A stretch of 53,330 nucleotides of DNA from an uncultured Agathobacter sp. (GTDB lineage Bacteria; Bacillota; Clostridia; Lachnospirales; Lachnospiraceae): positions 1-53,330 of the forward strand of contig CAJUND010000011.1 in assembly GCA_910587655.1 (NCBI GenBank). The letters are read 5' to 3'. The notes under the pieces were generated by a model. The model was not told the origin of the DNA and ran no database searches. It saw nothing but the letters and a program-made list of their open reading frames with translations. Below are positions 17,116-25,198 of the stretch, in pieces. Made by a program: the position numbers and the translations under genes. Position 1 is the first letter of the stretch, and each line of letters opens with the position of its first letter.

Positions 17116-18861
17116 ATGGAGTATGCAGCAATCAGGCATTTTGCAGATAAGAGGTATTGTTATGCGATAGAGAAGGGGCGGTTTTTAATCAGGCTTGAAA
17201 CCAAAAAGGGTGATGTGGAAAGTGTGGTTCTTCATGTGCAGGATAAATATCTTCCGCTTGAATTGCTGGATACAAGGCGGGAATATACGATGAAGATTAC
17301 CTGTTCTGATAATTATATTGATTATTATGAGCAGATACTGGAAATTGATGTGGTCTGTCTGCGTTATTTTTTTGAGATAAAAGACACGATGGGAAACGTG
17401 GTTTATTATGGCAGCCATAATTTTTATAAGGAGTTTATCACAGATATCGACAGGATGTTTGACTGTCCGCAGAATCTGAGGGAAGAGGAAATGTTGGAAC
17501 TCCCTGAATGGGCAAAGAACAGGGTTGTTTACCAGATTTTTCCTTCGCGGTATGCCACGGACCAGGAAGTTGCCGAAAACGAGTGGTATCAGTCGCCAAT
17601 TGGTCACGAAGCAGACCTGAAAGGCTCACTGCGTGGAATTATCCGGAATTTGGATTATATCAGACAGCTGGGTGCGGATGTGATTTACATGACGCCTGTT
17701 TTCAGTTCCGATTCCAGTCATAAGTATAACATAGACGACTATTACCGGATTGACCCGTCATTTGGAACAAAAGAGGATCTGAGGGAGCTCGTTGAAAAGG
17801 CGCACGGGCTTGGAATGTATGTGATACTGGACGGCGTGTTTAATCATACGGCAGTGGATTTCTTTGCCTTCAGGGATGTTATGGAAAAGAAAGAGCAGTC
17901 ATGTTATCTGGACTGGTATTATATCAATGAATTTCCTCTTGTAACAGAGCCGGGGAAAAAGCCAAACTATAAAACGTTCAGTTATGCTGCATCAATGCCG
18001 AAACTGAATCTGCAGAATAAGGAAACTGCTGATTTTGTGATTGATGTGGCGACTTACTGGATTCAGGAATGTGATATTGACGGGTGGCGTCTGGACGTTG
18101 GGGACGAAATTAACCATGCATTCTGGAAAAGATTCCGCAGGGAAATCAAAGCGGTAAAAAAAGATGCCTTAATTGTTGGCGAAATCTGGCATTTTGCCGG
18201 TGATTTTCTGGAGGGTGACGAGTGGGACAGCATTATGAATTATCAGTTTTACCATGCGGTAACTGACATGGTTGCAGCAGAAAAAATATGCGCATCATCA
18301 TTTACAGGAATACTTAATTTTATAAAAGGCAATCTTAACCAGGGACTGGAGGGATATTTATGGAACTTTATTGATACACATGATACGGCAAGATTTCTTC
18401 ATCTTGTCAGTCAGGATACAGGAAAACAGAAACTGGCAGCCGCAATTCAGCTTCTGCTTCCTGGCATGCCGGTAATTTATTATGGCGATGAAGTAGGGAT
18501 GGACGGCGGTCCGGATCCGGATTGCAGAAGGGGCATGCTCTGGGATGAGGAAAGGCAGGATAAGGAGCTGTTTTACTATTACCGGACCCTGATTCAGATT
18601 CGCCATGGGTACCCGGTACTGACAGAGGGCAGAATTGTGTACCAGTATGCGGATGACAGGACGGGACTGATCTATATAGAAAGGGAGCTGAAAGGGCAGG
18701 TCATTGCACTGGTTTTTCATACGCGAAAGGGAAATGCACAACTGCCGGAATTAACGGGTATGAAAAACCTGGTAAATGGCATGAATTTTGAGGGAAGACT
18801 GGGAGACTATGAGACAGCTGTGATTGTAAAACAGATTAGAACAAACAGGGAGGGAATGTAA
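17116..18861 (+). CDS. GH13 alpha-amylase family enzyme (neopullulanase/maltogenic type)
   Basis: A 581-aa cytoplasmic glycoside hydrolase with no signal peptide. An N-terminal beta domain (1-120, CBM34-like) precedes the TIM barrel. The four GH13 signature regions are intact: DGVFNHT (239-245), GWRLDVGDE with the nucleophile D327, VGEIWH with the acid/base E356, and FIDTHDTARF with D423. The layout matches GH13_20 neopullulanases and cyclomaltodextrinases, which open maltodextrins, cyclodextrins or pullulan pieces inside the cell. The ribosome site AAAGGAGGAAA is strong. The gene abuts the GH3 gene with no gap and is probably controlled by the divergent AraC regulator. Confidence 0.9.
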   Translation: MEYAAIRHFADKRYCYAIEKGRFLIRLETKKGDVESVVLHVQDKYLPLELLDTRREYTMKITCSDNYIDYYEQILEIDVVCLRYFFEIKDTMGNVVYYGSHNFYKEFITDIDRMFDCPQNLREEEMLELPEWAKNRVVYQIFPSRYATDQEVAENEWYQSPIGHEADLKGSLRGIIRNLDYIRQLGADVIYMTPVFSSDSSHKYNIDDYYRIDPSFGTKEDLRELVEKAHGLGMYVILDGVFNHTAVDFFAFRDVMEKKEQSCYLDWYYINEFPLVTEPGKKPNYKTFSYAASMPKLNLQNKETADFVIDVATYWIQECDIDGWRLDVGDEINHAFWKRFRREIKAVKKDALIVGEIWHFAGDFLEGDEWDSIMNYQFYHAVTDMVAAEKICASSFTGILNFIKGNLNQGLEGYLWNFIDTHDTARFLHLVSQDTGKQKLAAAIQLLLPGMPVIYYGDEVGMDGGPDPDCRRGMLWDEERQDKELFYYYRTLIQIRHGYPVLTEGRIVYQYADDRTGLIYIERELKGQVIALVFHTRKGNAQLPELTGMKNLVNGMNFEGRLGDYETAVIVKQIRTNREGM

Positions 18862-21285
18862 ATGCAAAAATGGGCGCGCGTACTGTATCAGCCGGGGATT
18901 CCACTCGGTGAAAACGGAGAAAGGATTACGGCATGCAAAAAGCATATTGAGCTCTCAAAGGAAGCCGCAAAGGAAGGGATGGTACTTCTGAAAAATGAAA
19001 AGAATATACTTCCGCTTGCAAAGGGAAGCAGGGTTGCCCTGTTTGGAAAAGCAAGCTTTGATTATGTAAGGGGCGGCGGAGGAAGCGGGGAAGTAACAGT
19101 TTCCTACGCAAGAAATCTGTATGAGGGTTTTGGACTGCTGAAAGACAGGGTAAGTATATTTGAGGAGCTTTCAGAGTTTTACCAAGATAATGTAAATGCG
19201 CAGTATCAGGCAGGAAGGGTTCCGGGGATGACCATAGAACCGGAACTTCCGGCGGAGCTGTTAAAAAAGGCAGGGGCATATACGGACACTGCAATTATTT
19301 CCATCTGCCGTTTTTCCGGGGAAGGCTGGGACAGAAAGAGTATTGTGGATACGGAAAACAAAAATCTTTTTATCAGTGAGGAGGAAATGGCAAAGTGTTC
19401 TGCAGAGATATTTGAGGATGGTGATTTCTGTCTTACACATGCGGAGCAGACAATGGTAAATGCAGTAAAGACACATTTTGAAAAGGTTATTGTTGTCATG
19501 AATGTCGGCGGCATGATGGATTCTTCATGGTTTTATGATGATAACCGCATACAGTCTGTACTGATGGCATGGCAGGGAGGTATCGAAGGCGGGCTTGCGG
19601 CAGCGGAGCTGCTGATGGGAGAAGGGAATCCCAGCGGAAAACTTGCGGACACTTTTGCAAAAAAACTGGAAGATTATCCTTCTACAGTTAATTTTCATGA
19701 ATCCGAACGGTTTGTAGATTATACAGAAGATATTTATGTGGGATATCGTTATTTTGAAACCATTCCTAATGCAGCGGACAGGGTGAATTATCCGTTTGGT
19801 TTCGGGCTTTCCTATACAGACTTTGACCTGCATGCAGGTGCGGCATATGAGGAAAACGGCAGGATTTATGTGCCCGTTATGGTCACCAATATAGGAAAAA
19901 TGGCAGGAAAAGAAGTGGTGCAGGCTTATTTTGGCGCGCCGCAGGGAAAACTTGGGAAGCCGGCGAAACAGCTTGCGGCATTCCGGAAAACGAGGCTGCT
20001 GCAGACTGGAGAAAGCCAGAGCATGATACTTTCATGGGATATTGACAGTATGGCATCCTATGATGACACTGGAAAGATAAAGAAGTCAGCCTGGATTCTG
20101 GAAAAGGGAAGCTATTGTTTTTATGTCGGCGTGTCGGTGCGGGATGCTGCGGAGCTGCCATATCACTTTGAAGTGCATGGGGACACAGTGGTGAAACAGC
20201 TGTCCGGTAAATGTGCGCCGACAAGTCTGACACAGAGGCTGCTGGCAGATGGAAGTTATGAGGAACTGCCGGTTACAGCGCCTGTTGAGACAGACGCCAA
20301 TGAGTTAGTGCCGCTGACAGTTGCGGAGACGGATGGTTTTGCGCCGGCGGCGCGTGCAGGGCGCCGTTATCATCTGTGGCTGGACCCACCGGCACAGCAG
20401 CGCCATTTTCTGCGGGAAGTAGCGGACGGCAGTATTACGCTGGATGAATTTATGGGACAGCTTTCCGATGAAGACCTTGCAAATCTTTTGGGAGGACAGC
20501 CGAATACAGGTGTTGCGAATACGTTCGGATGGGGAAACCTGCCGGAATACGGGGTTCCGAATATTATGACAGCAGACGGACCTGCCGGACTGCGTATCGC
20601 GCCGGAATGTGGTGTCTGCACAACGGCATGGCCTTGTGCGACACAGCTTGCCTGCTCATGGAACGAAGAACTGATAGAGCAGGTCGGTGAAGCCGGAGGG
20701 GCGGAAGTCAGGGAAAATAATATAGCGGTGTGGCTGACACCGGCTGTCAATATCCACAGAAGCCCTCTCTGCGGGCGCAACTTTGAATATTATTCCGAAG
20801 ACCCGTTCCTGGCCGGAAAGCTTGCGGCGGCGATGGTTCGCGGCATTCAGAGTAATCATGTTGGTGCGGCAGTGAAACATTTTGCTCTAAACAATAAAGA
20901 GACGAACCGGAAAAACAGTGATTCAAGGGCTTCCGAGCGTGCTGTCAGGGAAATATATCTGAAAGCATTCGAAATCATTATAAAAGAGGCAGAGCCTTGG
21001 GCAGTTATGTCCTCTTACAATATAATAAACGGTATCCGTGCATCTGAGAACAGGGAGCTGCTGGAGGATATTCTCCGCGGGGAGTGGGGATTTGACGGAG
21101 CGGTTACAACGGACTGGTGGACAAATGGAGAACACTATAAGGAAGTCAGGGCTGGCAATGACATAAAGATGGCAACCGGTTTTCCGGAGCGTCTGATGGA
21201 AGCGCTGCATAAAGGAATCCTTACCCGCAGGGATATGGAAATCTGTGCAGAAAGAATTCTAAAACTTATTTTAAAAGTTGACTGA
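18862..21285 (+). CDS. GH3 beta-glucosidase-type enzyme, circularly permuted
   Basis: An 807-aa GH3 glycosidase without signal peptide. The domain order is reversed from classical GH3. The alpha/beta sandwich domain comes first (KEAAKEGMVLLKNE near residue 35), followed by a fibronectin-like domain (AGKEVVQAYFG). The barrel with the nucleophile comes last (AVTTDWW, D751; KHFALNNKETNR upstream). This swapped order is known from rumen bacterial beta-glucosidases (Ruminococcus, Butyrivibrio). The ATG directly follows the GH13 stop codon (TAAATG), with GGGAGGGA as ribosome site. It likely removes beta-linked glucose or xylose from small oligosaccharides, though the exact substrate is unknown. Confidence 0.9.
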   Translation: MQKWARVLYQPGIPLGENGERITACKKHIELSKEAAKEGMVLLKNEKNILPLAKGSRVALFGKASFDYVRGGGGSGEVTVSYARNLYEGFGLLKDRVSIFEELSEFYQDNVNAQYQAGRVPGMTIEPELPAELLKKAGAYTDTAIISICRFSGEGWDRKSIVDTENKNLFISEEEMAKCSAEIFEDGDFCLTHAEQTMVNAVKTHFEKVIVVMNVGGMMDSSWFYDDNRIQSVLMAWQGGIEGGLAAAELLMGEGNPSGKLADTFAKKLEDYPSTVNFHESERFVDYTEDIYVGYRYFETIPNAADRVNYPFGFGLSYTDFDLHAGAAYEENGRIYVPVMVTNIGKMAGKEVVQAYFGAPQGKLGKPAKQLAAFRKTRLLQTGESQSMILSWDIDSMASYDDTGKIKKSAWILEKGSYCFYVGVSVRDAAELPYHFEVHGDTVVKQLSGKCAPTSLTQRLLADGSYEELPVTAPVETDANELVPLTVAETDGFAPAARAGRRYHLWLDPPAQQRHFLREVADGSITLDEFMGQLSDEDLANLLGGQPNTGVANTFGWGNLPEYGVPNIMTADGPAGLRIAPECGVCTTAWPCATQLACSWNEELIEQVGEAGGAEVRENNIAVWLTPAVNIHRSPLCGRNFEYYSEDPFLAGKLAAAMVRGIQSNHVGAAVKHFALNNKETNRKNSDSRASERAVREIYLKAFEIIIKEAEPWAVMSSYNIINGIRASENRELLEDILRGEWGFDGAVTTDWWTNGEHYKEVRAGNDIKMATGFPERLMEALHKGILTRRDMEICAERILKLILKVD

Positions 21286-21363
21286 AAGGGACATATGCTG
21301 TTACTGTTATAGTGTACGTGCCGTCTCTCATAAAATTTAGGGAAAACGATAAAGGAGAAAGTG

Positions 21364-21534
21364 ATGTTACAGACTGGCAATTCTCCTGCAGTTGATTCCC
21401 GGATATGCAGGGACAGGATGAAACTGACAGTAACCAATATCTATCCTGTTTTTCAGAAAAAGTCAGAGCAGGAAGTACGGCAGGAAATCGCAGCCCGTCT
21501 CTATCGGATTTTTAAAAAATATGCGGATGTATGA
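21364..21534 (+). CDS. 56-aa protein upstream of the serine recombinase
   Basis: A small basic protein (MLQTGNSPAVDSRICRDRMK at the start, and a C-terminal helix RQEIAARLYRIFKKYADV). AAAGGAG 6 nt before the ATG gives it the best ribosome site in this part of the element. Its stop codon lies inside the first codons of the recombinase gene, which itself has almost no ribosome site, so the recombinase is probably translated by coupling to this gene. The size, charge and linkage suit a recombination directionality factor or other helper, but I do not recognise the family. The remaining 78 bp before it (21286-21363) hold no clear gene. Confidence 0.6.
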   Translation: MLQTGNSPAVDSRICRDRMKLTVTNIYPVFQKKSEQEVRQEIAARLYRIFKKYADV

Positions 21535-23035
21535 CGCATTATATGCAAGACAGTCAATCGAAAAAAAGGACAGCATATCGGTAGAAAGCCAGCTTGAGTA
21601 TTGCAGGTACGAAACCCGCGGGGAAGCCTGTATCGAATATACGGACAAAGGATTTTCGGGCAAGGACACGAACCGTCCCGGCTTTGAAAAAATGATGAAT
21701 GATATTCGTGCAGGGAAAATCAAGCGGGTGATCGTTTACAAACTTGACCGTATCAGCCGTTCCATTCTGGACTTTGCAAACATGATGGAAATATTTCAGA
21801 AATATCATGTGGAGTTTGTTTCTTCCACGGAAAAATTTGACACGTCCACGCCAATCGGCAGGGCGATGTTAAATATCTGTATCGTGTTCGCCCAACTGGA
21901 ACGGGAAACCATACAAAAGCGGGTAACGGACGCTTATTATGCACGGTGCAAGCGCGGCTTCTACATGGGCGGGCGTATTCCCTACGGCTACCGTCTGACG
22001 AACACGGTCATTGACAATATCCGCACTTCCATGTATGAGGAAGTCCCGGAAGAAAGCGAACAGTTAAAGCTGATTTACTCCATGTATGCGGACACGGACA
22101 ATTCCCTCGGAGATATTGTGCGGTATTTAAATGAACACCAGATTAAAAATCTGCGTGGTGCAAACTGGAACACCGCCCGTATCAGTGAAATGCTCCGTAA
22201 TCCCGTATATGTCGAAGCTGACATTGATGTGTATCAGTTTTTCCAAAGCCAAGGTGCAAACATCTATAATCCGGCAAGTGATTTCACGGGTTACAATGCC
22301 TGCTATCTCTACAAAGGTACTGTTTCCACTTCAAGAAAGCAAAGTGACCTGTCCAACAAAGAGATTGTGCTTGCGCCGCATAAGGGTTTTATCCCCTCTA
22401 AGACATGGTTGGCGTGCCGCATACGGTGTCTGAACAACCGACAGTCCACAAAGACCTGTAAACCCAAAAACTCATGGCTTGTAGGCAAGGTAAAATGCGG
22501 CAAATGTGGTTATGCTCTGACAATCCGCAAGGCAAAAACAAAGTGGGGACGATACTTTGTTTGCAGCCAGTCGGGAAGCAGGGGAAGCAACTGCACAGGG
22601 GCAGGCTGTACGGTTTATGCAGACGTTTTGGAAGAATATATGCTTGGTGCAATCAAAGAAAGACTGTCGGAGTTTCAGAAACTTTCCTGTATATCTGACA
22701 CAGGGGAGGAACACGCAAACATGACGAAAAAAATCCGTCTGACACAGATTGAGGAAGAAATCGAAGAACTTCTCTCCAAAGTGTCCGGGGCAAGCGGCGT
22801 TCTGATGAAGTACATAGACGAAAAAGTATCAGAACTGGATGCAGAGCGAAAAGCCTTGCAGGAAGAAATCGTTACGGCAAATGTCACAGACACAGAGGGC
22901 AGATTAAAGCAGATAACCAATCATGTAAAAACATGGGAAACGCTCTCTTTCGAGGACAGACAGGCGGTAGTCGATACGCTTATCAAAGTTATCCGCATTG
23001 CAGACGGAAACATTGAAATCACTTGGAACATATAA
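21521..23035 (+). CDS. Large serine recombinase (site-specific integrase/excisionase)
   Basis: A 504-aa serine recombinase. The catalytic domain has the active-site serine in YARQS (S12), the VYKLDRISRS motif (72-81) and the ERETIQKR helix. A recombinase (PF07508-type) domain spans about 150-300. A zinc ribbon follows (C326/C329, C348/C358) and then a coiled coil (about 395-460), which in this class controls integration versus excision. The gene is complete. An ATG at 21527 is also possible, overlapping the stop of the 56-aa gene. The right junction of the element lies 85 bp after the stop codon. Its expected substrates are the att sites in cotJC described here. Confidence 0.93.
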   Translation: MRMYDALYARQSIEKKDSISVESQLEYCRYETRGEACIEYTDKGFSGKDTNRPGFEKMMNDIRAGKIKRVIVYKLDRISRSILDFANMMEIFQKYHVEFVSSTEKFDTSTPIGRAMLNICIVFAQLERETIQKRVTDAYYARCKRGFYMGGRIPYGYRLTNTVIDNIRTSMYEEVPEESEQLKLIYSMYADTDNSLGDIVRYLNEHQIKNLRGANWNTARISEMLRNPVYVEADIDVYQFFQSQGANIYNPASDFTGYNACYLYKGTVSTSRKQSDLSNKEIVLAPHKGFIPSKTWLACRIRCLNNRQSTKTCKPKNSWLVGKVKCGKCGYALTIRKAKTKWGRYFVCSQSGSRGSNCTGAGCTVYADVLEEYMLGAIKERLSEFQKLSCISDTGEEHANMTKKIRLTQIEEEIEELLSKVSGASGVLMKYIDEKVSELDAERKALQEEIVTANVTDTEGRLKQITNHVKTWETLSFEDRQAVVDTLIKVIRIADGNIEITWNI

Positions 23036-23103
23036 CCATTAGCCATGAAAGATTGAAGTACGGCATTTTGAGGGAAATATTTTATGAGATATTTTTACTT
23101 CAA

Positions 23104-23123
23104 TCCTCCCGTTTCGGTGAAGC
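23104..23123 (+). repeat. attR: right junction of the cotJC element
   Basis: Foreign DNA returns to cotJC coding sequence here. Positions 23110-23123 match attL at 12 of 14 bases. The element-side arm TCCTCCCGTTT (23104-23114) is inverted relative to the arm beside attL, with 9-10 of 12 positions agreeing. In the deduced circle junction the symmetry centre falls between G23119 and A23120. Confidence 0.85.
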
Positions 23124-23208
23124 CCTGCGGATGGTGCAGGATGAACTGGACAGTAAAAACTTTTATGCTTTTAATCCGGATTTCGACTGCTTTAAAAATT
23201 CAAGATAG
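23110..23208 (+). CDS. cotJC: cotJC 3' part: C-terminus of spore-coat Mn catalase
   Basis: This stretch encodes RFGEALRMVQDELDSKNF, then YAFNPDFDCFKNSR and a stop. The first five residues repeat the end of the 5' part, and the rest is the normal CotJC tail. It has no ribosome site or start codon of its own that makes sense, and it would be silent unless rejoined to 15508-16030. The restored protein has 203 residues, close to CotJC of other spore formers (B. subtilis 189 aa). The operon terminator follows 11 bp after the stop. Confidence 0.88.
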   Translation, partial: RFGEALRMVQDELDSKNFYAFNPDFDCFKNSR

Positions 23209-23219
23209 ACAGTATACAG

Positions 23220-23248
23220 CGGACTGCAATTCATGCAGTCCGTTGTTT
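23220..23248 (+). terminator. Terminator of the cotJ operon
   Basis: A perfect 9-bp stem (23220-23228 with 23234-23242), a 5-nt loop, then TTGTTTT. It lies after the displaced cotJC 3' end, showing that the original operon was split by the element. Confidence 0.8.
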
Positions 23249-23273
23249 TATGCAGTAAGATATTACAAAATAC

Positions 23274-23302
23274 TTTCCAGAACGGGGAAGGTATGATAAA
23301 AT
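23274..23302 (+). promoter_or_regulatory. SigA-type promoter of the dgkA operon
   Basis: -35 TTTCCA (23274-23279), 17-bp spacer, -10 TAAAAT (23297-23302), 40 bp before dgkA. Confidence 0.45.
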
Positions 23303-23342
23303 TAAAAAACATCAGATAAGGAAAATGTACAGGTAGGCTGAA

Positions 23343-23699
23343 ATGAAAAATAAAAACTTTCTGGAAAGCGTAAAGTGTGCGCTTGCCGGATTACATAATG
23401 GTTTTGTATCTGAAAAGAATTTCAGGATATATACAGTAATAGGTCTCGCGTTTCTCATCTTTCATCTGCTTCTTAAGGCGGATTCTTATGATTACGTCAT
23501 ATTTATTATACTGTCTTCATTTGTTTTCTCAGCTGAATACATGAATACAGCAGTAGAGCGGGCGATTGACAGGCTCGGAGAGGGAGTTCATGAGGATTTC
23601 CGTTTTGCAAAGGATGTGGCTGCGGCTGCCGTTCTGGTAAGCGGAATAGCTTTTTTCCTGGGAGAGGGAATTATTCTCATATCAAAGCTGGCAGGATAG
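23343..23699 (+). CDS. dgkA: Diacylglycerol/undecaprenol kinase (DgkA family)
   Basis: A 118-aa integral membrane kinase with three helices. The family signature EYMNTAVERAIDR is at about residue 64, and AKDVAAAAVL near 89 completes the active site. In Gram-positive bacteria this family phosphorylates undecaprenol or diacylglycerol at the membrane. Other Firmicutes often have it beside ybeY and era. Here it opens an unrelated lipid-like operon, 4 bp before the next gene. Confidence 0.92.
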   Translation: MKNKNFLESVKCALAGLHNGFVSEKNFRIYTVIGLAFLIFHLLLKADSYDYVIFIILSSFVFSAEYMNTAVERAIDRLGEGVHEDFRFAKDVAAAAVLVSGIAFFLGEGIILISKLAG

Positions 23700-23703
23700 A
23701 ATC

Positions 23704-24279
23704 ATGATAATAAAAATGTATGTGACGCTTATGCCGGTGATACTGGCAGGCGTGCTTAATATGATATTTGTAAAAACCGCTGTTTACCGGAAGTTTAAAA
23801 GTCCCATGGATTCCGGCAGGATATTAAAAGACGGCAGACGGCTGTTCGGTGATCATAAAACGTGGATTGGATTCGCGGGAATGACAGCTGCAAATATGTT
23901 CACCCAGGTTCTCTGGGGACAGGTCTGCAGTCTGCTGCCGGGGGACATGAACTATATTTACCAGTACCACAGAAACACCGCAGGCTTTAATCTGCTGGCA
24001 GGGGCGGGATTTGGACTGGCGTATGTGTTATTCGAGCTGCCAAACAGTTTTCTGAAACGGCGGCTGGATATACCGGACGGAAAGACCGTTTCCGGAGGAA
24101 AAGGAATCCTGTTTTTTCTGATTGACCAGACGGATTCCCTGTTTGGCGTCATACTGCTTCTTGCATTTCTCTGTCCAATGCCGGCATGGCAGTATGTACT
24201 GTATATTCTGCTTGGGGCCGGCACACACATTACGGTTAATGTTGTCCTGTATAAACTAAAAATAAGAAAAAATATATAG
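23704..24279 (+). CDS. CDP-archaeol synthase-like (CarS/DUF46) membrane protein
   Basis: A 191-aa membrane protein of the CarS family, which in archaea transfers CMP to the phosphate of digeranylgeranylglyceryl phosphate. The family hallmarks are present: SGRILKDGRRLFGDHKTWIGF near residue 40 (first part DGRRLFGDHKTW) and, near residue 115-140, SFLKRRLDI and FLIDQTDSLFG. At least four membrane helices are expected. Bacterial members exist, and their substrates are mostly unknown. The UbiA-family gene next to it is related to the archaeal enzyme for the preceding step, so the two probably act on the same lipid-linked compound. Confidence 0.8.
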   Translation: MIIKMYVTLMPVILAGVLNMIFVKTAVYRKFKSPMDSGRILKDGRRLFGDHKTWIGFAGMTAANMFTQVLWGQVCSLLPGDMNYIYQYHRNTAGFNLLAGAGFGLAYVLFELPNSFLKRRLDIPDGKTVSGGKGILFFLIDQTDSLFGVILLLAFLCPMPAWQYVLYILLGAGTHITVNVVLYKLKIRKNI

Positions 24280-24297
24280 GACGGAAAGGACCAAAAA

Positions 24298-25197
24298 ATG
24301 ATAAAACGGCTGCACATTTATTTTAAGGAAATGTATCCGATTATTCCGAGGCTGGCGCTTGGGTTAATTATATTTGGAGAAATTTATTTTATTGTATTAT
24401 TAAATTACGGAGTAACGGATTTTCAGATTGGCATTCAGGAGGTTATTGGAGGGTTTACCGTATTTAGTTTTTTATTATGGCTCAGGATAGCGGATGATTT
24501 TAAGGATTATGAACTGGACTGCCGCCTGTTTGCAGACCGGCCCCTTCCATCCGGACGGGTAAAAAAGAAAGACCTGGCGGTATTTGTTATTATATTAATT
24601 GCAGTGACGGTGGTACTGAATATCATCTTTATGAATAATTTCCGGTTCTTTTTATTTCTTTACGTGTATGGAACACTGATGTCCTTATGGTTTTTCCAGC
24701 GCAAAAAAATTCAGAAAAGCCTTCCGCTGGCGCTTATCACCCACAATCCGGTGCAGATGATTATGAATATTTACATCATTTCATTTACCTGTATCAAATA
24801 CCATTTACAGGGACTGACCTGGATTAATTTTCTTGCTGCGTGGACACTGTATTTTCCAGCGCTGATCTGGGAGGTTTCCAGAAAAATACGCGCGCCGCAG
24901 GAGGAAACAGAATATGTGACCTATTCCAGTCTGTTCGGTTATAAAAAAGCCACGGGGTTTGTGTTAATTCTGACACTGACGGATATTCTCACAAACGTTT
25001 TACTTGTATGGAACCTGAATAAAATATCGGTGGCAGCGCTTCTTGTTAATGTTTCATGGATGACACTTAAATTTGTCCAGTATATGAAAGACCCGCTTCG
25101 GTTTAAAATTGTGGACAAGGTGGAGCGCTATACCTATATTCAGGAAAGCATGATGCTGCTTACCGTGGCGGTTTATCTTCTGGCGGGGAAAATATAA
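24298..25197 (+). CDS. UbiA-family prenyltransferase-like membrane protein
   Basis: A 299-aa polytopic membrane protein. The first Asp-rich motif of UbiA enzymes is seen as ADDFKDYELD followed by DRPLPSGRV near residue 67-90. The second Asp-rich motif is weak (EVSRKIRAPQEE near 200). UbiA enzymes move a prenyl group from a prenyl diphosphate to an aromatic ring or, in archaea, to a glycerol-phosphate lipid. The weak second motif means the donor may differ. GGAAAGGA gives the start. It is closely spaced with both neighbours. Confidence 0.78.
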   Translation: MIKRLHIYFKEMYPIIPRLALGLIIFGEIYFIVLLNYGVTDFQIGIQEVIGGFTVFSFLLWLRIADDFKDYELDCRLFADRPLPSGRVKKKDLAVFVIILIAVTVVLNIIFMNNFRFFLFLYVYGTLMSLWFFQRKKIQKSLPLALITHNPVQMIMNIYIISFTCIKYHLQGLTWINFLAAWTLYFPALIWEVSRKIRAPQEETEYVTYSSLFGYKKATGFVLILTLTDILTNVLLVWNLNKISVAALLVNVSWMTLKFVQYMKDPLRFKIVDKVERYTYIQESMMLLTVAVYLLAGKI

Positions 25198-25198
25198 A

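Larger units (their letters stand above)
16031..23119 (+). mobile_element. 7.1-kb skin-like integrative element in cotJC
   Basis: DNA inserted inside codon 175 of cotJC. It carries araC-type regulator, GH13, GH3, a 56-aa protein and a large serine recombinase whose gene ends 85 bp before the right junction. No phage structural, conjugation or replication genes are present. The two junctions share the 14-bp near-repeat with core GAAGC, exactly 7,089 bp apart (not a multiple of three, so readthrough could not restore the frame). Removal between the shared cores rejoins codons 1-175 to the 28 C-terminal codons without any base change. Boundaries are set at the GA dinucleotide that lies at the symmetry centre of the deduced circle junction. 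By analogy with sigK skin and spsM elements, excision in the sporulating mother cell is likely, but this is inference. Confidence 0.88.

Noticed and set aside
15508..23208. The two cotJC pieces as two different genes or as an assembly chimera
   Set aside because: The pieces meet exactly at a shared 14-bp near-repeat, share the residues RFGEA, and together give one normal CotJC followed by the operon terminator, with a serine recombinase next to the right junction. An assembly error would not produce this. It still needs read support.
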